DNA from: Paenibacillus vietnamensis
Lineage (GTDB): Bacteria; Bacillota; Bacilli; Paenibacillales; Paenibacillaceae
Reading direction: 5' to 3'
Length of the DNA stretch: 64,000 bases
NCBI RefSeq assembly: GCF_020169515.1
Contig: NZ_JAHMHW010000020.1
Location: forward strand, 24,973-88,972
Under the pieces are notes generated by a model. The model worked only from the letters and a program-made list of their open reading frames with translations. It was not told the origin of the DNA and did not search any database. Positions 59,132-64,000 of the stretch are shown piece by piece (position 1 is the first letter of the stretch; each line of letters opens with the position of its first letter). A program made the position numbers and the translations under genes.

Positions 59132-59989
59132 ATGTCCATGCAGTCCGAATCCTGCAGCTACGGCAGCACTGCCGAGCTGTTTGTCGAATATATGAAGCGT
59201 ACGGAGCCTTACACGATGGGAGAAGACCATTACCACGATTACTATGAAATCTATTACCTGCTGTCAGGCCAAAGGGTTTATTTTATCCGCGACCGCTCCT
59301 ATTCCGTCGAGCAGGGGGATCTTGTGTTCATCGACAAGCATGAGCTGCACAAAACGATTCAGGCCGGAGACGCCGCGCATGAGCGGATCATTTTGCATTT
59401 TCCCGACTCGTTTGTCCGTTCGCTGTCCGCCGATGCCGCCGATTTTCTGCTTTCCCCGTTCCGGCACCAAAGCCGGGTCATCCGCCTGCCCCGCCAGGAG
59501 CAGCTCGCAGTGGAGCAGGCCGTAAGGCGGCTGCTCGGGGAAATCGGCAAGCAGCCGGCCGGGTACGAGCTTGCCGTCAGGCATCAGGCCGGCGAGATTT
59601 TGCTGACGACGGCAAGATTTTTGCAGCAGCACGAGCCGGTGCCGCTTCACCATTCCACTCCGATGCATGCGAAGGTATCGGAAATTATTCGTTACATTAA
59701 CGCCAATTTCGCCGAGCCTCTTCGGCTTCAGGCCATTTCCGAGCAGTTTTTTGTCAGCCCCTACTATTTAAGCCATATGTTTAAAAAAACGACCGGCTTC
59801 ACCTATTCCGACTATATCACTTTGACTCGCGTCAAGGAAGCGCAGCGGCTGCTGCGCGAGACCGGGCTCAGCATTTCGGATATTGCGGCGGCGGCCGGCT
59901 TTGACAACTTCTCGCATTTCGGCAAAACGTTCAAAAAGATCACCCATTTATCTCCCCGCGATTATCGCAAGCAGCAAACAGGAATCTAA
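59132..59989 (+). CDS. AraC family regulator divergent from the uxaC operon
   Basis: The 285-residue protein has an N-terminal cupin domain (HYHDYYEIYYLLSGQRVYF, GDLVFIDKHELHK) and a C-terminal HTH pair (LRLQAISEQFFVSPYYLSHMFKK, ISDIAAAAGFDNFSHFGKTF). AAAGGAG lies 10 bp upstream of the ATG. It is divergent from the oxidoreductase-uxaC operon and likely controls it. Confidence 0.9.
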   Translation: MSMQSESCSYGSTAELFVEYMKRTEPYTMGEDHYHDYYEIYYLLSGQRVYFIRDRSYSVEQGDLVFIDKHELHKTIQAGDAAHERIILHFPDSFVRSLSADAADFLLSPFRHQSRVIRLPRQEQLAVEQAVRRLLGEIGKQPAGYELAVRHQAGEILLTTARFLQQHEPVPLHHSTPMHAKVSEIIRYINANFAEPLRLQAISEQFFVSPYYLSHMFKKTTGFTYSDYITLTRVKEAQRLLRETGLSISDIAAAAGFDNFSHFGKTFKKITHLSPRDYRKQQTGI

Positions 59990-60153
59990 TAATATGTCGC
60001 AATTCTGTAGGTGTACAGTCATAAAGTTACACTAAAAATCAGCGATTAAATATGTTAGATTGTAGTTGTTGTCATAAATCCATACAAATGAATCGGCGGC
60101 GCTCCCCTATGGCGGCAGGCCGTACCGATAAACCTGCGAGGAGAGATGGACCG

Positions 60154-61158
60154 ATGATTCGCATTGGAAAAATCAGCTATTGGCATGTGCATGCATGGGA
60201 TTATACGAAACAGGCGCTGGAGCACCCGGATACCGAAATTGCGGCAGTGTGGGACGAAAACGCCGAACGCGGGCAAGCGGCCGCGGCTAAGCTGGGCGTT
60301 CCTTTCTATGCCGATTTGGAGGATATGCTCCATAATGGCGGGATCGATGCCGTCATCGTCGATGCGCCGACCACGAAGCACCAGGAGGTTATGGTTGCCG
60401 CCGCAAGAGCAGGCAAGCATATTTTCACGGAGAAGGTCGTAGCGGCTACTTTGAAGGAGCTTAACGTCATTCTGGATGAAATTGCGGCAAATCAAGTCAA
60501 ATTAACCGTATCCCTGCCGCGTTTAAACGACGGATATACGCTTGCGATCCGCGATATTTTGGATCAAGGGCTGCTTGGCCGGATTACGCTTGTCCGCGCC
60601 CGTCTTTCACATAACGGTGCGACTGCGGGCTGGCTGCCCGAGCACTTCTACAGCCTTGAGGAATGCGGCGGCGGCGCTCTTATCGATCTCGGCTGCCATC
60701 CGATGTATTTGACGCGGCTGTTCCTGAACGAGATGCCGGCTTCGGTATCCGCCCAGTTCGGTTATGTAACCGGCAAGCAGGTTGAGGATAACGCGGTTGC
60801 GACGCTGTCCACCGGCTCCGGCGCAATCGGCATCGTGGAAGCCGGCTTCGTCAACAACCATTCCCCGTTCACGCTTGAGGTGCACGGTACGGAAGGCACG
60901 CTGCTTTACGGCACTCCGGACAGCAAGCTGCTGCTCCGCACATCTGGCGGCGACGGCACGGCGGCCGAGCAATTTACTGAGCAAGAAATTCCGCCGGCAA
61001 GGGAAAGTGCTTTCCATCAATGGGTAAGGCATATCCAGGAAGACACGACGGCCGACGAGAACATCAGCCTCGCGATTGATCTGACGAAGCTGATGGAGGC
61101 GTCGAACCGCTCCAATAGCGAGCGCCGCGCCGTACGGATCGACGAATTAAGCGAATAG
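60154..61158 (+). CDS. Gfo/Idh/MocA family oxidoreductase
   Basis: The 334-residue protein has an unusual start (MIRIGKISYWHVHAWDY) in place of the classical GxGxxG loop, as seen in a subgroup where the nucleotide loop is altered. The EKP equivalent reads FTEKVV, so the usual proline is missing. DLGCHPMYL is the substrate-domain motif. These changes make its cofactor use less certain. I chose the ATG at 60154 because GGAGAG lies 8 bp upstream; the frame is open 34 codons further. It starts an operon with an AraC gene and another dehydrogenase. Confidence 0.85.
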   Translation: MIRIGKISYWHVHAWDYTKQALEHPDTEIAAVWDENAERGQAAAAKLGVPFYADLEDMLHNGGIDAVIVDAPTTKHQEVMVAAARAGKHIFTEKVVAATLKELNVILDEIAANQVKLTVSLPRLNDGYTLAIRDILDQGLLGRITLVRARLSHNGATAGWLPEHFYSLEECGGGALIDLGCHPMYLTRLFLNEMPASVSAQFGYVTGKQVEDNAVATLSTGSGAIGIVEAGFVNNHSPFTLEVHGTEGTLLYGTPDSKLLLRTSGGDGTAAEQFTEQEIPPARESAFHQWVRHIQEDTTADENISLAIDLTKLMEASNRSNSERRAVRIDELSE

Positions 61159-61205
61159 CCATGACGGAATAACCGCGCATTCGGCCCGAAGGAGGAGGAT
61201 TGTTT

Positions 61206-62144
61206 ATGCTGAGCTTTCCATACGAAAGGATGCGAGAGCGCCAGGATGCGCTGGAGCGCCTGGATCTTAAGATCAGCTGGGGACCGTACGACATTCATGT
61301 CCTGCGCTTCCATCTGACGCAGTTTCCTCCCGGCCGGGCCGTCGGGTTCCACAAGCATGCGGAATATGAATTTCATTTCATCCCGCAGGGCAAAGGCAAG
61401 GTCATTCTCATCGATCAAGAATATGCGCTGAAGCCCGGCATGTTTTATTTGACCGGACCCGAAATCATGCATTATCAGGAAGCCGATGCGCTCGAAGCGA
61501 TGGATGAGCTTTGCCTCCACGTCGATATTATCGAGCGCCCGGCACATGAGGGGAACGGCTCGGAGGACGACTGGGAAGCGGCCGAGGCCCGCGATTGCAT
61601 CGAGAAGCTGAAGACGCTTCCGCTGTTTCCCGCTGCGGATCTTCATCAGGCGATGCCCCGGTTTCTGGAGGCGTACCAGGCCTGCATCGACAATTACGCA
61701 GGAAGCTACACGACCATCAAGCAGACGGTCATTCAAATTCTGCTGCGCGCCGTCCGGGCTTTCGATTCGGCACAGGAGCAGAAGCAGTTCCCGACCAGGG
61801 ATATGAAGGCTTACCGCTACCGGCTTGCGATGGAATATATGCACGCGAATTACGCCGGCTCGGTCACCCTGGAGGACGTGGCGGATAAGCTGAACCTGAG
61901 CTCGCGGCAAATCCAGCGTCTGTTCAAGGAGCTGCATGACGGCCATACGTTCAGCCGCGTGCTCGAGGATATCCGGCTGGACGCCGTCTGCCGCGAGCTG
62001 GAGAGCAGCGACAGCTCCATCGAGTCGATTGCAAGGCTTGCGGGCTTCGCCGGCGGCAACTACCTGCATGCCGTGTTCCGCAAAAAATTCGGCGTCACGC
62101 CGTCCGAATACAGAAAGCAAAAGCACCAAACGGTTCATTCATAA
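61206..62144 (+). CDS. AraC family regulator inside a dehydrogenase operon
   Basis: The 312-residue protein has an N-terminal cupin domain (HKHAEYEFHFIPQGKGKVIL, GMFYLTGPEIMH) and a C-terminal HTH pair (VTLEDVADKLNLSSRQIQRLFKE, IESIARLAGFAGGNYLHAVF). I chose the ATG at 61206 with AGGAGG 7 bp upstream over the TTG at 61200. It lies between two Gfo/Idh/MocA genes in the same direction (47-bp and 44-bp gaps) and probably autoregulates the operon. Confidence 0.9.
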   Translation: MLSFPYERMRERQDALERLDLKISWGPYDIHVLRFHLTQFPPGRAVGFHKHAEYEFHFIPQGKGKVILIDQEYALKPGMFYLTGPEIMHYQEADALEAMDELCLHVDIIERPAHEGNGSEDDWEAAEARDCIEKLKTLPLFPAADLHQAMPRFLEAYQACIDNYAGSYTTIKQTVIQILLRAVRAFDSAQEQKQFPTRDMKAYRYRLAMEYMHANYAGSVTLEDVADKLNLSSRQIQRLFKELHDGHTFSRVLEDIRLDAVCRELESSDSSIESIARLAGFAGGNYLHAVFRKKFGVTPSEYRKQKHQTVHS

Positions 62145-62188
62145 CCGTGAAGCTTATTTTTCAAACCAATACCCGGGAGGCTATCCTT

Positions 62189-63268
62189 ATGTCCAACATT
62201 TACAAGCTTGCAATCATCGGCTGCGGCGGCATCGCGAACGGCAAACATCTGCCCAGCCTGAAAAAACTCGATAACGTGGAAATCGTAGCGTTCTGCGATA
62301 TCGTGGAGGAGCGCGCCGTTGAAGCGGCGGCCCTGTACGGTACGGAAGACGCCGTTGTATACACCGACTACAAGGAGCTGCTCGAGGATTCCACTATCGA
62401 TATCGTTCATGTCTGTACGCCTAACGATTCCCATGCCGAAATTGCGATCGACGCGCTTGAAGCCGGCAAACATGTAATGTGCGAGAAGCCTATGGCCAAA
62501 ACGGCAAGCGACGCAAAACGTATGGTAGAGGCTGCGCGCCGCACCGGCAAGAAGCTGACGATCGGTTATAACAACCGTTTCCGCGCGGATAGCCAGCATC
62601 TGAAGAAGGTATGTGAAGCAGGCGAGCTGGGCGACATCTATTTTGCGAAAGCGCATGCGATCCGCCGCCGTGCCGTACCGACTTGGGGCGTATTCCTGGA
62701 CGAAGAGAAGCAAGGCGGAGGCCCGCTGATCGATATCGGCACGCACGCGCTGGATTTGACGCTTTGGATGCTGGACAATTACAAGCCGAAGGTTGTGCTG
62801 GGCACCTCCTACCATAAGCTGTCGCAGCGCGAGAACGCGGCAAACGCTTGGGGACCTTGGGATCCGGCCAAATTCACGGTCGAGGATTCCGCATTCGGCA
62901 TGATCGTCATGGAGAACGGCGCGACCATCATGCTGGAATCGAGTTGGGCGCTGAACACGCTTGAAGTGGACGAAGCGAAATGTACCCTATCCGGCACCGA
63001 AGGCGGCGCGGACATGAAGGAAGGGCTGCGCATTAACGGCGAGCAGCACAGCCGCTTATTTACGAAGCATGTGGATTTAAAGGCTGGCGGAGTCGCCTTC
63101 TACGACGGCAAGAGCGAGCGGGATTCCGACCTTGAAATGAGATTGTGGATCAAAGCGATCGACGAGGATACGGAACCGGTCGTCACGCCGGAGCAGGCTT
63201 ATGTCGTCTCGCAAATTTTGGAAGCGATCTATGAATCGGCCAGAACGGGCGAAGCGGTTTACTTGTAA
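62189..63268 (+). CDS. Gfo/Idh/MocA family oxidoreductase
   Basis: The 359-residue protein has the classical nucleotide loop AIIGCGGIANGKHLP (about 7-21), the catalytic EKP in MCEKPMAK, YNNRFRADSQHLKK, and the substrate motif DIGTHALDLTLWML. This contrasts with the first dehydrogenase of the operon, whose motifs are altered, so the pair may act as a complex or on successive steps. GGGAGG lies 8 bp upstream of the ATG at 62189. The sugar substrate is unknown; uronate or inositol derivatives are possible. Confidence 0.92.
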   Translation: MSNIYKLAIIGCGGIANGKHLPSLKKLDNVEIVAFCDIVEERAVEAAALYGTEDAVVYTDYKELLEDSTIDIVHVCTPNDSHAEIAIDALEAGKHVMCEKPMAKTASDAKRMVEAARRTGKKLTIGYNNRFRADSQHLKKVCEAGELGDIYFAKAHAIRRRAVPTWGVFLDEEKQGGGPLIDIGTHALDLTLWMLDNYKPKVVLGTSYHKLSQRENAANAWGPWDPAKFTVEDSAFGMIVMENGATIMLESSWALNTLEVDEAKCTLSGTEGGADMKEGLRINGEQHSRLFTKHVDLKAGGVAFYDGKSERDSDLEMRLWIKAIDEDTEPVVTPEQAYVVSQILEAIYESARTGEAVYL

Positions 63269-63351
63269 AACATTTTTGTTAAAAAAGGACTGCCCGTCAA
63301 GTATTTTTTTCACTTAACGAGCAGCTCGCTTGACGAAAATTGGAAGTGGTG

Positions 63352-63396
63352 TGGCGGTGCCAAGGGACTATCTATCCCTCTGAACCGCCATTTTTT
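63352..63396 (+). terminator. Terminator of the dehydrogenase operon
   Basis: TGGCGGT (63352-63358) pairs with ACCGCCA (63384-63390), with an inner AGGGA/TCCCT stem, and six T residues follow. Another inverted repeat (CGTCAAG near 63295, CTTGACG near 63330) lies just upstream. Confidence 0.82.
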
Positions 63397-63415
63397 CTTT
63401 TGGTCTGGTAAGACA

Positions 63416-63499
63416 ACGGACATAAACGCCTCTTGGAATGACTAAGCAGCAAGTGTCCGCGTCTAACGGACAGAAGAGTCTCTTGGAGCTGAATAACGG
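63416..63499 (+). repeat. Intergenic repeat cluster C, 50-bp period
   Basis: ACGGACATAAACGCCTCTTGGA (63416-63437, shown here as its two ends ACGGACA and CTCTTGGA) recurs in altered form at 63466-63487, 50 bp later. TGTCCG (63454-63459) and CGGACA (63467-63472) form a hairpin between them. GGAGCTGAATAACGG (63485-63499) resembles the GGAGCAAATAACGG core of cluster A. The remaining gene-free sequence 63269-63676 holds only terminators. Confidence 0.6.
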
Positions 63500-63617
63500 T
63501 TTGCTTTCTTTACGAGCGTAGCTTTAAAGCGCCCAGACGACCGCTAGAATGTAGAAATCGCACAATATGGGGTCTAGGTGTCTTTTTTGTCCTTTACAAA
63601 GGACGGCCGGATCCATG

Positions 63618-63668
63618 AAAAAGGACTATCTCAAAGGTCATAAAGTGACCTATGAGACAGTCCTTTTT
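63618..63668. terminator. Bidirectional terminator
   Basis: A long imperfect stem pairs AAAAAGGACT-TCTCA-GGTCA with TGACC-TGAGA-GTCCTTTTT around a short loop. It ends the small membrane protein gene on the minus strand and blocks read-through from the left. Confidence 0.85.
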
Positions 63669-63676
63669 TTGGCAAA

Positions 63677-63832
63677 CTAGAAACCCAAAAAATGAATCGA
63701 GACAACAGCGACGGAAGCGTGAAGCAAAATGTTCATCCAAGCCTTCCGGGATACCTTAAAATCTTGGACCAGCATGACAACCGACCATATGAAAATAATT
63801 AAAAAAGCGATTTGCACCAAAATATCAGGCAT
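63677..63832 (-). CDS. Small membrane protein, 51 aa
   Basis: A minus-strand ATG at 63832 with GGAGG 8 bp upstream starts a 51-residue protein, MPDILVQIAFLIIF and so on, ending SIHFLGF. It has two hydrophobic segments (about 4-22 and 35-50) separated by a basic loop (QDFKVSRKAWMN), a simple hairpin in the membrane. A strong terminator follows. No family is recognised. The ribosome binding site, the terminator and the hydrophobic pattern together support a real gene. Confidence 0.7.
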   Translation of the reverse strand: MPDILVQIAFLIIFIWSVVMLVQDFKVSRKAWMNILLHASVAVVSIHFLGF

Positions 63833-63904
63833 ACTATGAACCTCCCAACAAGTTTCATAGTTTAATATATTAAAAATTTTAGTGAAGCGTGCTTCTTATT
63901 TCGG

Positions 63905-64000
63905 ATTTGTGACATCCTCTCCTCATTGAAATAAGGAGCTTCCTAGTGGAAGTACGGGGGCGACTCACTTGGACAGAGGTTCTCCCTTGATAGACTGAGA
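63905..64000 (-). mobile_element. Right end / guide-RNA 3' part of another IS200/IS605-type unit
   Basis: On the minus strand two adjacent hairpins (CTTCC-ACTA-GGAAG near 63939-63953, and an arm pair CTCCT/AGGAG at 63919-63938) follow a G/C-rich stretch, the pattern seen after tnpB genes, where the omega RNA and right end coincide. The matching tnpB would lie to the right of 64000 on the minus strand. It is unlike the right end at 1-101, so a different element is implied. Confidence 0.45.

Noticed and set aside
61017..62138. A 373-codon minus-strand open frame
   Set aside because: It lies antisense to an AraC gene with a clear HTH signature and has no start signal.

Overview
The window comes from a spore-forming, moderately GC-rich Firmicute, most likely Paenibacillus or a close relative in the Paenibacillaceae. 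The evidence is a complete gerK-type germinant receptor operon, a T-box leader on argS, a ydaO-type c-di-AMP riboswitch, strong AGGAGG ribosome binding sites with TTG/GTG starts, TTGACA/TATAAT promoters with 17-bp spacers, YesM/YesN two-component pairs beside LplB/LplC-like ABC permeases, and many AraC regulators next to glycoside hydrolases. No rRNA, tRNA, CRISPR array or prophage was seen.

Layout. 1-1332: an IS200/IS605 element whose TnpB has lost the middle of its nuclease domain. 1589-4510: a small protein, a gamma-glutamylcyclotransferase-like protein, and an AraC regulator with a GH27 alpha-galactosidase. 4661-14579: housekeeping and mixed genes, namely glutamate dehydrogenase, T-box/argS, a vWA lipoprotein, a DRE-TIM aldolase-like enzyme, GTP cyclohydrolase II, an HxlR/extradiol-dioxygenase divergent pair, a c-di-AMP riboswitch with an unknown protein, and YjbQ. 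15014-17425: a kduI-deoR-kduD operon for unsaturated uronates. 17961-28465: two GH127-clan beta-L-arabinofuranosidases, each with a divergent AraC regulator, flanking the gerKA-KC-KD-KB operon. 28630-37715: an ABC sugar importer operon with two binding proteins and a shrunken GH42 gene, divergent from a YesMN pair. 37737-47720: a second YesMN/ABC locus with a GH115-like enzyme and a GH88 unsaturated uronyl hydrolase. 47922-51107: a GH52 beta-xylosidase with an AraC regulator. 51196-56158: a HAD dehalogenase, an esterase-like hydrolase, an ArgR-controlled argD and a GH18 enzyme. 56287-63268: uxaC plus three Gfo/Idh/MocA dehydrogenases and two AraC regulators. 63269-64000: terminators, repeats, a small membrane protein and the right end of another IS200/IS605-type unit that continues outside the window.

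How the genes fit together. The carbohydrate genes suit growth on hemicellulose and pectin side chains. GH52 would cleave xylooligosaccharides, GH115 and GH88 would release glucuronic or unsaturated uronic acid, GH127-type enzymes would release L-arabinose and GH27 galactose. The YesMN-controlled importers would bring in oligosaccharides. UxaC, KduI and KduD would carry uronates towards the KDG pathway. Control appears local, with one AraC, DeoR or two-component regulator per module.

Most unusual: an in-frame RuvC-II deletion in TnpB; a GH42 gene reduced by two in-frame deletions but keeping an excellent ribosome binding site; a c-di-AMP riboswitch whose terminator contains the ribosome binding site of an uncharacterised gene; and three intergenic repeat clusters that share a core and the same 50-bp spacing.
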